The notes beneath the pieces were generated by a model, which did no database searches, was not told the DNA's origin, and saw nothing but the letters and a program-made list of their open reading frames with translations. DNA of 62,000 nt. It comes from Neocallimastix lanati (nom. inval.) (lineage: Eukaryota; Neocallimastigomycota; Neocallimastigomycetes; Neocallimastigales; Neocallimastigaceae). Of the stretch, positions 27,421-40,115 are shown piece by piece; position 1 is the first letter of the stretch, and each line of letters starts with the position of its first letter. Where the stretch lies: NCBI GenBank assembly GCA_016946835.1, contig JACVTC010000035.1:905001-967000 (forward strand), written 5' to 3'. The position numbers and the translations under genes were made by a program.

Positions 27421-28792
27421 TCTTTTCTATTATTTTTTTTAGGAAAATATTCAATAATATCTATTCATAATATCTACAATTTTAATATATATATTATACA
27501 AACATTTTTGTAGTTTGTGTAAAGATAATTTTTTTAAAAAAATTTATGTATGTTAGCTATTGGAAATATAATAGTTAAAGTATTTTATATTTTATTAGTC
27601 AAATCAAAAATATATATGATAAATATATTTTAAAATAAAAAAAAATAAAAAAAAAAATAAAAAACTTTTAATTTAAAATAAAATAAATCAGAAACAATAT
27701 TTAATATTCAGTAATATATATGATTAATGCAAATAGGATATATTTTAACCAATTATAATCTAGTTAATTTTTACTAAATGTAATATCAAAGATAATTTTT
27801 TTTATTTATTTAATTTTTAGTATGGGTCTTTTAAATTAACGAAAACTTTAATAAATAATGAATAGTAAAATTTTCTTTAATAACAATTGTTTTTAACTAA
27901 TTATGACGATCATACGTCAATAAGTATAATATTTACAAATTTAAATATTATTAATTATATATTTAAAAATAATTTTATTTATTTTAAATTAATAATGAAA
28001 AAAAAAATAATAAAATTTTTAACAATATTAATTTTAGAATTATTATAAGCATTAATAATGCATACCATTAATCAAAATTTATGATAAAATAATAATAAAA
28101 AATTCATGTATTTTTATTATTGATCAATATATAAACCTTATTTACTAAAAAACTTAATATACAATCTTTTTTTTATTATCATTATATAATGAATTTTATG
28201 ATATTTTTAAATATAAATCTCTTATTATTCTATATTTAATTTATTTTAAATCTTAAAACTATTGTACAATATCATTATTTTATTTTTTTTTTGTTTGTTT
28301 TAAAACATTAAATTTTTTATTTAATTAGTATTATTTAGAAAAAGTAAATATAAGATATTAATAATAAAAATAATAATTAATATTTTATTATAGTATTAAA
28401 TCTAAATAAAATAATAATTATATTAATAATTCATAATAAAATAAATAAAGTAAGTATAAGTATTATTTATAATATAAAATTTAAATAAAAAGTATTAACA
28501 ATACTAATACTATTCATTTATTTTATATATAAAGTTAATATAAAAAAAACTGGTTTTTTTTAATATTAATTGATAGAGAAAAAACAGTAATAATAAAACA
28601 AGAAAAAAAAAATAATAAAAAATAAAGAAATAACAATATTATATATTTAATATTTAAATAAAGAGAAATTTCAGAATATTTTTATTTTTATTTTAAATAT
28701 TCAGAATTTTTATTATTCATTTATAAAATATATAATAAAAAATTAATAAATATTAAAAATAATCAATCAAATAAATAATATTAATAATAATA
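27421..28792. other. AT-rich gene-free stretch upstream of the PDI-like gene
   Basis: No coding signal. This presumably includes the promoter of the gene at 28793, but no element can be named. Confidence 0.5.
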
Positions 28793-30910
28793 ATGAATAA
28801 AATATTACATATTTTCTTTTTAGTATTACTTTTCCTTTTAAAAATTAAAGCTTCAGAAAATAATCATGTTAATCCTGATATTACTAATTTAAATTCAGAG
28901 GAACTACAATCATATATTGAAAATAATGAAATTGTTATTGTAGGATTTATTGACAATCTTGAAGCTAAAGAATATGGATACATTCAAGGTTTATATCTCT
29001 CTTTAAAAGAACATAAATCATTAAAATTTACTATTACTTCAGATAGTAATAGTAACGTTTGGGCTTCAGAAAAAATTGGGGTACAAGTTGAAAATCCATC
29101 AATTGTTATTTTTAAACAAGGAAATGGTTACCATATTCCTTTTGACAAAGTCCAAAGTAAAGCAATGTTTAATGTAAGAACTTTATGTTTAAAAGCATTA
29201 AAACCATATATTGATGAACTTGATTCCATGGTAAATGATTTTAATTATGATTACTTATTATATTACTATGCTGATGAAGAAGACAAAATTGCAAAATTTG
29301 ATTTAATGCAACAATTAGCTATTAATTTATTCCAAGAATTTAATGTTAAATATATTAACCTTGAACGCAATCCATTAAATCTTAATCTTCCAGAATTGAA
29401 ATCAAAATTTATTATTGTTACAAAAAATATTCAATCCTATTATCGTCAATTTGATGTTTTATCTGAAAATGATGAAACTAATTTCGAAAATATTTCTTAT
29501 TTTGTTAAATATTATCAATCAGGAGCTCTTAACCCACAATTCTTATGGAGAGCTGAAGAAATGAATTGGGATTTCACTAATTATGTCACTGAAGCTAGAC
29601 CAAACATTTACGAAAGTATTGTTCTTAATCCAAAAAATGATGTTATTGTTTTATACTATAAAGCTGATTGCCCATATTCTCAACAAGTAAAAGAATTATA
29701 AAATTATAATATATTAAATATTTTTAAGAATAAATATCATTAAATAAATTTCATTTTATTTATTAATTTTTATGTTCAACATTTTATTTTAATTAATTAC
29801 ATAAACTATTAAAATTATAATAATAATAATAATAATAATAATAATCAACATTACTTTTACATTTAATAAAGGTCATGGAGTCCTTCCAAGATTTAGCTAA
29901 GAGATATATCGATCAACGTCATAAATTAACAGTAGCAGAATTTGAAGCTGAAAATCAAAATATTCCAAATGTATCACCATGGAGAAATTTAATTGGTATA
30001 GTTACGATATTAAATATATATATTATTTTGTTCTTTAATTATAAATATAATTAATTATAATTGTTAATATGTGTAATATAGAATATCCAACAATTGTTCT
30101 TTATCCTGCTTCAAAGAATGGACCAAAGAGACAATTCTATGTTATGAAACAAAACTTAGGTAGAAGTGCAATTAATATTGCCAATTGGATGCTTAAACGA
30201 GTAAAGTGAGTATTTAGTACTAAATGAGTTAATACAAAAATAAAAAATTTGAAAATAATTTCGAATTTTTTAATAACAATTAGAATGATGTTATAATTAT
30301 TTAATGATTTCATTAATACTTTTTAAATATTTAAAAATAAATTTAAAAGTAATTCTTATGACGAAGTTACTTACAGTTCAGATGATTACCAAAAATTAAC
30401 AGATATTGATGGTGGTTATATTCAGCAAGATGAAAAAGAGGAAACAGAAGAAATTAGATCAGTTCGTCTATTAGATGATCCAAATTTAATATATACTATT
30501 TTTGGACAAGGTCGTGATCAAAAATTCTACTCTATTAAAGATGAAGAAAATAATTACTATATTGGAAATACTGATTATAAAGAACTTCCATTAAGTAGGA
30601 TATCAATATAATTTACAAAAATAATTATAATAATAATATATTATATATATATATATATTTTTCTTTTTTTTTTATTTAATTATTAATTATAATTATTACT
30701 ATTATTATTATTAATTGATTTAATAATTTTAAAATATTTATATAACTATTATTATTGACATTATTTGTTATTGTAATAATTATTGTAGCTGCTGTATACT
30801 ATGAATTAACTCCTACTACTTACATTGTACATCGCCCTGAACCAACTACAAATCCAGCTAAAGAATTAGCAAGAAAAAAAGCAATTGAAAACAGAAAAAA
30901 GGAAAATTAA
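28793..30910 (+). CDS. PDI-family protein with a CPYS thioredoxin-like domain (5 exons, 502 aa)
   Basis: Exons 28793-29686, 29872-29995, 30082-30205, 30350-30594 and 30789-30910 splice in frame to TAA. Residues 1 to about 20 are a signal peptide (ILHIFFLVLLFLLKIKA), so the protein enters the ER. The first half looks like redox-inactive thioredoxin folds (no CxxC). A thioredoxin-like domain from about residue 285 has DVIVLYYKADCPYSQQ, placing the active-site motif CPYS at about 293-296. The cis-proline segment EYPTIVLYP follows at about 340. Classic PDIs have CGHC; here only the first cysteine is kept, so the domain cannot act as a dithiol oxidase. A monothiol or chaperone role is likelier. 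The C-terminus is Lys-rich and ends RKKEN, with no recognisable KDEL-type signal. The fourth exon adds an acidic region of unknown role. Confidence 0.8.
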
Positions 30911-31599
30911 AAATATAAAAAAAAAGAGAAATAATTATAATTAAATATTTTCTTTCTTTCTTTTTTTTTTTTTTTTTTTTTTTCATAATATATAGATTTT
31001 ACATTTATTTATTATTTCTTATGTATAATTATTGAAGAGATTAATAATAGTAATAAGAAAATTTATAATATTAACTAAGATAAAATAAAAATAGAAATAA
31101 AAATAAATAAATAAAATGAAACATAGTAACATAATATAATATATAATAAAATAAAATAAAAAATAAAATAAAATAAAAAATAAAATAAAATAAAAAATAA
31201 AATAAAATAAAAAATAAAATAAAATAAAATTAAAATTAAAAAATAAAGTAAAAATTAAAATAAAAATTAAAATAAAAAATAAAATAAAATAAAAAATATA
31301 ATAAAATAAAATAAAATATATTAGTACTAGTACTAATTTAATTTTTAATTTTTATTTTTATTTTTATTTATATTTTTTTTATTTTTTTTAAACTCAAATT
31401 AATGTGTAAGATTAATGATATCAAATAATATATCAATATATAAATACTTATGTAAAGTATAAAAAATATGCTATCTTAATTAGATTCATTTATATTATCG
31501 TAATTATCAACATTACTATTTAAAATAAAAATGATACATGAACTTTTCATCTTCCTAGTAAAATAAAAAAAAAATAAAAATAAAAATAAAAATAATAAT
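30911..31599. other. AT-rich spacer with compound AAAAT/AAAAAT repeat
   Basis: Bases 31130-31318 are a compound repeat of AAAAT and AAAAAT units in an approximate 16-base higher-order pattern. A T run lies at 30962-30983. No coding signal. Confidence 0.7.
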
Positions 31600-33060
31600 A
31601 ATAACTTTTTTTTTTTTTTTCTAGACTAGAAAAAGAATACACCTCTATTGCTTTATTTATTAGTTATTAAAAATATTAATAAATTATATATTAAGACAAA
31701 AAAGAATATATAAAAAATATTAAAAATAAAATTTAATAAAAAATAAAGTTAATGTTATACAATGAAAATAAAGAAAAAAATTAAAAGTTATTATAGTATT
31801 ATGATATGAATAAAGATTATTTCTACCAAAAATTTATAATAAAATAAATCAAAAAAGTAACATCTGTAAAATAGAAAGTGTGGAGACCATTAATTTCTCC
31901 CTCAAATCAAAAGAAATATTATCAGTATATTCAACTTCCGTAAATTCGTTGTGTAAAGAACAATTATTACTATTTGTGTAAGATGTACTAAGATGACTAG
32001 TAACAGAGATTCTTCTTTGCTATATTGGTTCAACGTTGACTCTCTTGGTTATGAAGGTTTTTTTTTTTTCTACCCCAATCAAAGATTAACTTAAGAAACA
32101 GCTACTAATTAATGGTATAGTGCTGGTAAGGTAGTATGCTAAGCTAAATATATGGAAGATTGGACCTAGAACTCTTTAATAGATGTTCTTTTAAATATCT
32201 TTGTTCCCTAGTATTGAATTGTAGCTCTACTAAAGTCTATAAAGAAGAAATATATAAATATATTTATTAATTTGCTTTTCAAAATTTAAAAATGAAGAGT
32301 AAGAAGAAAATAAAGATAAATTTCTTATTATACTTCCAAACAAAATAAAAGGTTCATTGGTGAAATCAATATTATTTTAATCGAGAATTTGAAAAAGTGG
32401 AACATTCAAATATCTAATGAATAAATAATTGATCATATTTACCATACCATAGACAACATTTTGGACAATTTTCTGTTAACTCTACCATTTCTGAAGGAAC
32501 AGTTGTATTGTACTTAATATCCATATCTTAATTGCAGTAGCCAACTAAATCCTAGACTAAGCTTAATACATTTACATCTAAAATGGAATAAAGTTCTTGT
32601 TTAAATGAATTTTGATTTTTCAATATAGAGTACCCAATTTTTAACCCAAGAATATTTTGGCATAGTAGGAATGCTTTTAATAATATCTTTATTGATGCAA
32701 TTAGAATTAATTCGCTTTACAGAAGAATTTAGTTTGCATTGCCGCACAGAAGTCAGTAATAGGGAAAATTTGAAGGTCTTGAGAAAGACATAAGTATTAA
32801 TAATAAAATTACTTGTAAAGTAATCTTTACAAGATATAACATTTATTGATTTATTAATTTCATTATTGATTTTATGAAATTATGAAATGAGCCAAGACAT
32901 CATAGTACACCATACCAGTATTAATTAAAGATTGAATACTTTTAGTTCATATTTAATTTAAACCAAGTAGAGGAGCATAGAAAAAAGCTTTATTGATAAT
33001 ATAAGGTACTTTGTTGTTCTCAAGAAAATTGGAAAATGTATTTTTTTTTTTTTTTTTTGA
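31600..33060 (-). mobile_element. Decayed LINE, family 3, 3' part
   Basis: The plus strand begins with a T run (31607-31620) followed by CTAGACTAGAAAAAGAAT, the reverse of a LINE tail. Bases 31855-32250 match 35765-36180 (shared GTAACATCT, ACTCTTGGT, TTCCCTAGTATTGAATTGTA versus TTCCTCAGTATCGAATTATA). On the minus strand about 32435-32510 encodes EMVELTENCPKCCLWYGKYD, a zinc-binding C-terminal segment as in other LINEs. Stops and an internal T run at 32059-32071 break it. A second T run at 33041-33058 marks its far edge or another insertion. Confidence 0.7.
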
Positions 33061-34299
33061 TGCAATTATTACGAACTTTAAACTTTGTTTATTTATTCAT
33101 TTATTAATTGCATGAATATTTTATATATATAAATTAATAAATAAATATAAATTCAAAAAATGTTTTTTAAAACTTTTATATAATATTTATTTAATAATGA
33201 ATATTATTTTAATATTATTTTTACAATAATATAGTTTTAATATTTTGTACTAAAATAGTAATAAAATAACTATTTATAATATTTAATTATAAAAATATAT
33301 TTAATTATAAAGATATATTTTAATATTTTATAATATATATATATATATATATTAAAATAATTTTTAATTATGACAACATATTTTTATATTTTATAAAAAA
33401 AATAATAAGAATATATTTTTAAAATAATAATATTTAATTATAAAAATATATTTTAATGTTTTTTTAAATTAACCTAATCCAATAAAGATTAAAAATACTT
33501 TAATCATTATAGTATTTATTTATTTGTTTTCTTTTTAAAATAATTTTAACTCTTAATAAATTATAATTATATACAATATGGAATTCATTTGGTCAATTTT
33601 CTGACATTTCTTAATAATTTTAATATTTAAATCATTTGAGTATTTCAACTATTATTCAATGAAGTCATCCCTAACACTTTTTTTAGAGCTAATTAAATAT
33701 GTTTTTTTAAAATATTCTAAAATTTCCAAATATTGAACATAATTATATTCTTGGTACTCATTTTTTATTTTACAATAAATATCATATAAATATTCAGTGT
33801 TAATAAAAGGAAAGTTTGAAAATATTTTGATAATGAATATATAAATCTTTTATTTTTTATTTTAATTATTAATTTTAATAATATATATTTTTAATTATAT
33901 ATATTTTAAATAAAGATTAATTATCTCAATCTTATTTTTTAATTCTTTTATATTTTAAATTATTCCTTTTTACTAGTGTAACTGATAAATATAAAGTATT
34001 TATGAGATTATTTTATATATTAATATATTTTTTAAGTATAAAAATTTTTATATTATAACTTTAATTCATTTATAGTTATTTTTATATTAAATTAATTATT
34101 ATTTCATTATTATAAAAAATATTATTATTGATGTTTCTGTAATTATTGCTTTAGTTTATACTATTTATTTATTATTTTTTATATATCGTTTATTATTAAT
34201 TTATAATATAAAATAATAAAAGAAAAACTTTTTTATGTTTTTCTAAAGTACTTATAAATTATTTTTATTATAAAATAATAAAAATATTTATTTATAATT
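33061..34299. other. AT-rich gene-free stretch
   Basis: No coding signal. Repeated short motifs such as ATTTTAATATTTTATAA recur at 33310-33440 with little else. Confidence 0.5.
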
Positions 34300-34321
34300 T
34301 TAATTGTCATTATTATTATTA

Positions 34322-34356
<35 letters not shown>

Positions 34357-34377
34357 GTTATTATTATTATTATTATA

Positions 34378-34446
<69 letters not shown>
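34300..34446. repeat. (ATT)n microsatellite
   Basis: About 49 units with a few GTT interruptions. The poly-Ile frame on the minus strand is a by-product. Confidence 0.95.
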
Positions 34447-34449
<3 letters not shown>

Positions 34450-35552
34450 AATCCTTTAATAATTATTACTATATAATTGATATTATTATTTATTATTTAT
34501 CAATTATCTGTTATTTATTTATTTAAATAGATATCTGTGAAGATATCTATATAAGAAATAATTTTTTTTTTTTAATATTTAAATATTTACTTAAAAAAAT
34601 AAATACATCAATATTAATAATATTTAATTTATTTAGTTATTCATTTAATAATTTTCATATGGAGAAATGCAACTTAGTGAAACCACTCTTTCTGAAGTGA
34701 GTCGTAACCCTAACCACTATTCCTTAAAAACCTTTTGTGAGGAAAAATAATATGTGTGAAAATGCAATCATTAACCTATTATGAATATTACCAGCATAGT
34801 TTATACAGCATATATGCATATTACATATAACTGTTATCATATATATGCATTAATACAACAAATAGGTTTATTATTACAATCATCATATATATATATTAAA
34901 CAATCATAATAATTTAATAATAAAATAAAAATAAAATAAAATAAATAATTATTTGATAATATTGTTATTGTTGTACTAATGCTATTATTGCTATGCACTG
35001 TTAATATATATATATATGATAATATTGATAATATATGTGTATGATAATCATGATATATATAATGGTAATGATAATAATAATCATAATAATGATAATAATA
35101 ATAATAATATATAGTAAATGATATTGTGATAATATATATATATGTATGATATATCGCTATTGTATATATATTGATTATATATAGCTATATTATTATATTA
35201 ATATTTTAGGACATATAATTAATTAATTATAATATCTATGATTTAATATTGTTTTTATAAACTATTAAGGCTATATTGTTTATTAATTATATATTAGCTA
35301 TACTGTTTATGTATATATATATGTGTACGATATACTGTTTATTGAATGTTTATTCACATATTGTTTAATTGATTATATTAGCTTATATATGTTAATATAT
35401 GAATGTGTGCGATATTTTGTTATATGAACTATATATGCTCAAACCTGTAATATATTACCTAGAAAATGGTAATAGGGCGGGATCAAACCTTGAGTCTTAT
35501 GTACAACCAGTATAGAACCTGGTTCAATCTTAAAGCATATTATAGATAAATA
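34447..35552. other. AT-rich stretch with two mixed-base islets
   Basis: Bases 34661-34750 (GGAGAAATGCAACTTAGTGA, then GTGAGTCGTAACCCTAACC) and 35425-35535 (GGGCGGGATCAAACCTTGAG) stand out from TA/ATG-rich low-complexity sequence. The second islet on the minus strand contains GGTTTGATCCCGCC, which resembles a pol III B box, but no tRNA fold could be drawn. Both are probably transposon debris. Confidence 0.4.
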
Positions 35553-36230
35553 CTTTTTTTTTTTTTTTAGACTAGGAAGAGAATATATTTCCAGTACCTC
35601 GTAAAATAGTAAAATAAAAAATAATAAAAAATTGTAAGAAAAAAAGATTTTTTAATTAATTAAATGCAATAAAGAATAAAAATAAGTTCAAAAATTAAAA
35701 AATTTCGATGTGATGTATACTATGTGTAGTAACATGATTACTAGTAAATTTTATAATAAAACATGGAAGTAACATCTTTAAAAAGGATAGTATGGTATCC
35801 ACTAAACTCTCCCCTGAACCACAAGAAAGATCATAAAAAGTTGAATTACTTACTATAGGTTCGGTGTTAGGAACTGTGCTGCTAATAAGTGTGTATTGAT
35901 GAAAATTAGCAGGACTACACTAATCCTTTGCCATATCGGTACGACATCGGCACTCTTGGTAATAAAAGTGTTTTTGTTAAACTTCTCGAAAAGTAACTCA
36001 AGAGAGCTACTAACGATCGGTATTGTATTAGCAAGATATTTCACAAGCCTCACAATAAACTGAACAGTAGAACCCCTGGGAACTTTTTAGGAGTTGTTTA
36101 CTTAAATGTCTCCGTTCCTCAGTATCGAATTATAACTCATCTAAAGCTGAAATTCCACCAAGAAAAAACATATAAATATACCTGTTTTTGAAAATTTCAT
36201 ATTTTAAAATATTAAAATAAGAAGGAAGTA
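35553..36230 (-). mobile_element. 5'-truncated LINE, family 3
   Basis: The T run at 35553-35568 followed by AGACTAGGAAGAGAATA is the reversed 3' tail. The minus-strand frame at 35853-36053 (RLVKYLANTIPIVSSSLELL) is part of the LINE C-terminal region, and the match to 31855-32250 is clear. Close to its far end the minus strand reads FFLGGIS, the FLGG motif shared with the other families. The 5' part is missing. Confidence 0.75.
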
Positions 36231-36289
36231 AGGAAAGATTCCTTACTTTATTTGTAAATAAAATGAAAAGATCATCATCTATTTCCACT

Positions 36290-36603
36290 AAGGGTGTGAA
36301 TCTCGCCTTAGTAGTTCAATAAATGATGAATCCAGGGAGAGTTTTGTGGATACCACACTATCTATTTTAAAGATGTTACTTCCAGGTTTTACTATTTTTT
36401 TATTTGTTAGGAAGGGAAAATTCCAGCATATTACAACTTGTTGAAATACATAGTATTTCTGAGCTTTTTTATTTTTTATTTTTTTGACTTTTATTTTTTA
36501 TTTTTATTTTATTATGTACTTTTCACCTACCTGTATTTTTTATAATAAAATTAACAAATTTATGAAGTGTATTCTCTTCCCTGTCTAAAAAAAAAAAAAA
36601 AAA
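36290..36603 (+). mobile_element. LINE family 3 3' end, inverted copy
   Basis: Bases 36327-36602 match the reverse complement of 35560-35830 (GGAGAGTTTTGTGGATACCA versus GGAGAGTTTAGTGGATACCA; AAAGATGTTACTTCCA in both) and end in ATTCTCTTCCCTGTCT plus a poly-A run at 36585-36603. The two copies form an inverted repeat with tails pointing outward. Confidence 0.75.
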
Positions 36604-36619
36604 ATAAATAAAATAAAAA

Positions 36620-36690
36620 AAAAAATAAGAGATCAACAAATTAATGGTTTTACGTTCGTTAGAAAAATAGTTTAAGAAATCCAATTTATA
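36620..36690 (-). mobile_element. LINE family 2 fragment
   Basis: The stretch with GATCAACAAATTAATGGT and GTTCGTTAGAAA matches 37103-37140. It lies directly beyond the poly-A tail of the inverted family 3 copy, which suggests that this copy landed in a family 2 element. Confidence 0.55.
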
Positions 36691-36751
36691 TCTTAAATTT
36701 AAATATTTATTTTTAATTAAATGCAAATTATAAAATAATAAAAAAACATAT

Positions 36752-37590
36752 TTTTTTTTTTTTTTTTTTTTTAGACTAAAAGAATAACTTTATTTAATTT
36801 ATAATAATAATAAAATTACATGATTTTAAAGGAAAAAAAAAAAAAATAATAATAAAAAACATGAAAAAAAATATTAATATTATAAAATTATAAAAGTGCA
36901 TTAGAAGCAATAGCCTCTAACTTTTCCCATTCCTTGATAATAACACCACGTCCATTATTGTGAGTAATAATTTCAGTATTAGTGTTACCAATCGAATCTG
37001 TATCTATCATTTCACCGGGAGGTGAAAATCCATGCCTTATCATTTCGATGTTGACGCTCTCGGCAACGGTAGATTCAATAGAATACCATTTCATCATCAA
37101 TCTAAAAGATCAACAAATTAATGGTATTACATTTGTTAGAAACTCCGCAATCCCCACAAAATACGGAACAGTTGACGAAGTTGAACTTTGTTTAAAAATA
37201 TTGTCAATTGTCTTTGTTCCCCATCATTAACTTTAATTTTTGAATATATTGAACGCCTGCCAAGAAGAGCACTCAATATATAATAATAAATATTATTATC
37301 ATAATCCTTTTCTGAATCTAAAAAAACATCCAAGGATTTTTGTTCAATTATCATTGCAAACTTCAAAAAGAGATCATCTAGAAAAGGTAAAGATTTATTT
37401 CTATAATTTTCCAATTCTTTACAGGCAAAGATCCAGTGAGAAAAGCTAGGTACACTAACACCACAACAAGGGCAAAATTTAGGGCAATCTTCTGAGACGA
37501 TTTTTCTTTTAATGGAAATACTAATGTCAAATTTAAAACCACACCTAATTCAAGAAATCCAAAAGAATCCTAATTAATAATTAGGATATT
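36752..37590 (-). mobile_element. 5'-truncated LINE, family 2, best-preserved copy
   Basis: A T run at 36752-36772 and AGACTAAAAGAATAACTTTA form the reversed tail. On the minus strand the ORF end runs to the stop at 36888 (NGRGVIIKEWEKLEAIASNA). Upstream, 37136-37490 reads EDCPKFCPCCGVSVPSFSHW, then IFACKELENYRNKSLPFLDD and LSALLGRRSIYSKIKV. This is the C-terminal Cys-Cys-His-Cys knuckle and the following LGG-type segment of a LINE ORF2. Only a few frameshifts separate the parts. The 5' end is truncated near 37590. Confidence 0.8.
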
Positions 37591-37671
37591 AAAATGTAAA
37601 GTCTTTGATTTCTGAAATAATTTTAAGAATATATTTTTTAAAATATTATTTGTCCATTTAGAACATAATAA

Positions 37672-37790
37672 TATTCAAAAAATAAAATGAATAAATATAT
37701 TCAGAAAAAAGTTCCTATGCAACTAACCTCACTTCCTTAAGGATTAGTGTGTGAATTAACTATCTAAAAGAAATTATGGTCTATAATAAA
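37672..37790. repeat. Dispersed repeat R3, copy 2
   Basis: Matches 18885-19025 in the same orientation (ATTCAGAAAAAAGTTC, later AAAAGAAATTATGGTCT). It also lies just beyond a family 2 LINE, whereas copy 1 lies just before one. Confidence 0.55.
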
Positions 37791-38429
37791 AATAGGAATA
37801 GAGTTATAGACTTTTTTCAGATCAAAAAAAGCAACATATGTGAAATTCACTTTTATATTTTCTTCTTTGACAAATTTTTCTAATAGAATTGTAGAGACTA
37901 ATAAGTTCTTCATGATTGTCAAAAAGATAAATACTAAACATTTATAAATTCATTACTATTCAATAATATTATATTTTATTTCCAATAGAATTATATATAA
38001 TTCAAAAATAATTTTATACATTAATTAAAATTATTAATCCTAACTTATTAAATCTACATTTTAAATTATTAATTACCCATCATATTACAATACTTTCTTT
38101 TTATTTAGAAACAGATGCTATTATTACACCTTTTAGTTATTACCTTCAATTTATATTCTCTTTACCACAATTTTAAAAAAAAAAAAAATTATTAATTTTT
38201 ATGATAATAAAATTAATTGTAATCAAAATATTTATATATATTACAATTTATTTTTATATAAATAAACTCTTTATTTAATTTATTAAAATCTTTATAAAGT
38301 ACTTCAATATTTTATTTATTCTTTAATTTAATTTTATTATTTTTATAATTTACATTTAATTAAAAAAAAATATTTAATTAAGAAATGAATTGCATTTCTT
38401 AAACTATTTTTTCTTAATTTATATTAAAA
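37791..38429. other. AT-rich gene-free stretch
   Basis: No coding signal. Bases 37791-37930 have slightly mixed composition and may be further LINE debris. Confidence 0.4.
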
Positions 38430-39245
38430 AATTTCGATGCTACCTGTCATACGTTAATTCTATTTATATTAAAGAAATACATATATTAAAATAGCATCTT
38501 TTTACTATTCGACACTGGGAATCATTATTATTCCAATTTATTAGAAATAATAATACTGTAGTGTGTCGGTATTAATTCATTCACTCTATTTCATCGATTT
38601 TCCTATATTTATTAAAATTCATTAAAATTTTATATTAGTTTTCAAAATTAATATTATTAATTATTAATTTTTTATAATTATTAATAATATTTCATGTTTT
38701 AATCAGTAAAAGGTAAGCAAAAGGTAAATTTTCAGCATGCTTTTTCAGTAGCAGAACTGGACAAAATTACCAATCATCATTTTAAAACAATGAATTAATT
38801 ATAACTATTCTAATTTTATTTATTTCAAATATTTACCATTTTTAATATTTTATTAATATTTATTTTTAATATAATCCTATATTTATTATAAATATTAATA
38901 AAATTATTTTAGTACAATTATGATACCAATTCTATTAAAAACTTTTTAATAATATATTTTATCAGATGGTGGTGCATGTTCCATAGTTTCACTCAGGAAT
39001 CATGTTACAAAATTGTATGGATAGTCACATCACTTAAAATAAAAATTTTTTAATAAAACAGAAATAATATTTACCTATTTAAAAATAAATTTAAAATTAT
39101 TAATACTTATGAATTATATATATATATAACTATATTATTATATTATATTAATCAGAAACGAGGAATTCAAGGTTTATAACCGAATGTCATCATTAAATGT
39201 TTCGGGATGAAACTTCTCATCACTTTAATGTAATATAATTTTTAA
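38430..39245. other. Series of mixed-base islets with an inverted repeat
   Basis: CGACACTGGGAATCATTATT at 38510 pairs with the reverse of AATAATACTGTAGTGTGTCG near 38549-38568 to form a hairpin-like inverted repeat. Further islets are 38735-38790 (CAGCATGCTTTTTCAGTAGC), 38960-39030 (GGTGGTGCATGTTCCATAG) and 39160-39235 (ACGAGGAATTCAAGG, TTTCGGGATGAAACTTC). No open frame or known RNA was recognised. A decayed transposon or an unannotated RNA is possible. Confidence 0.35.
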
Positions 39246-40078
39246 TTTCAATATGTAGTAATTTATATTTACCTTTTACTCCATTAAACTTCCACTATTT
39301 CAAACTTTAACTATTACTCAATATTAACAGTTAATAAATATTTTTATATTAACCTTTATGAACTGTTAATATTGTTAATATTTATTACCTAAAAATATTA
39401 ACTTTAATATTTACTATTACTAATTTTAAATTTTTAAGCAGGAAGACTAATTTTGTTTTTTTTTTCTTCTTTTTTATATGAAAATTGAAATAATGATTGG
39501 CTTCTATATAAAATACAATATGATTGGGCAAATATTTTAAAAAAAATAATATATATTTTATATATATTATATTTGTCTTTTATTATACAGAAAAAAATAT
39601 ATAATGTAAATAAAAACATCAAACAATATTTTCAAGTATTAAATACATAAAATATGAAATAAATACATATTACAAAATTAATGTAATTAATTATTTTTTT
39701 TTCTTAGTCAATATAAGAATAACAGCATTTCCTCCATGTTATTTTCACCAATATTTAAAAAGGACATTTTAAATAGTTTAGGGAGATTAATGTTAATTTA
39801 ATACTATATAATTTGGGTGAAATTTAAATTATTATAAACAAATTAAAAATTATCATATTATATATTATTCTTTTATTAAAATATTAGTATTTTTATAATT
39901 AAGAATATATTAATTTTCTTGTATTATATTTATACTTTAACATTTAAGAAAATATATAAATAATTGCTTAAAAATAAATAAAATATTAATTTTTTTTTTT
40001 AAATATTAATTTTTTTTTTATTAAATATTATTTATAATCATATTTAGTAAAATATAAAATTATAAATAAAATTAGATA

Positions 40079-40115
<37 letters not shown>

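Noticed and set aside
34233-34451. Poly-Ile open frame on the minus strand
   Set aside because: By-product of an ATT microsatellite; no start context or homology.
34690-34715. Telomere-like TAACCCTAACC
   Set aside because: Too short, in a transposon-like islet; chance is sufficient.
35425-35535. Functional tRNA gene on the minus strand
   Set aside because: A B-box-like word is present but T, D and acceptor stems cannot be paired.
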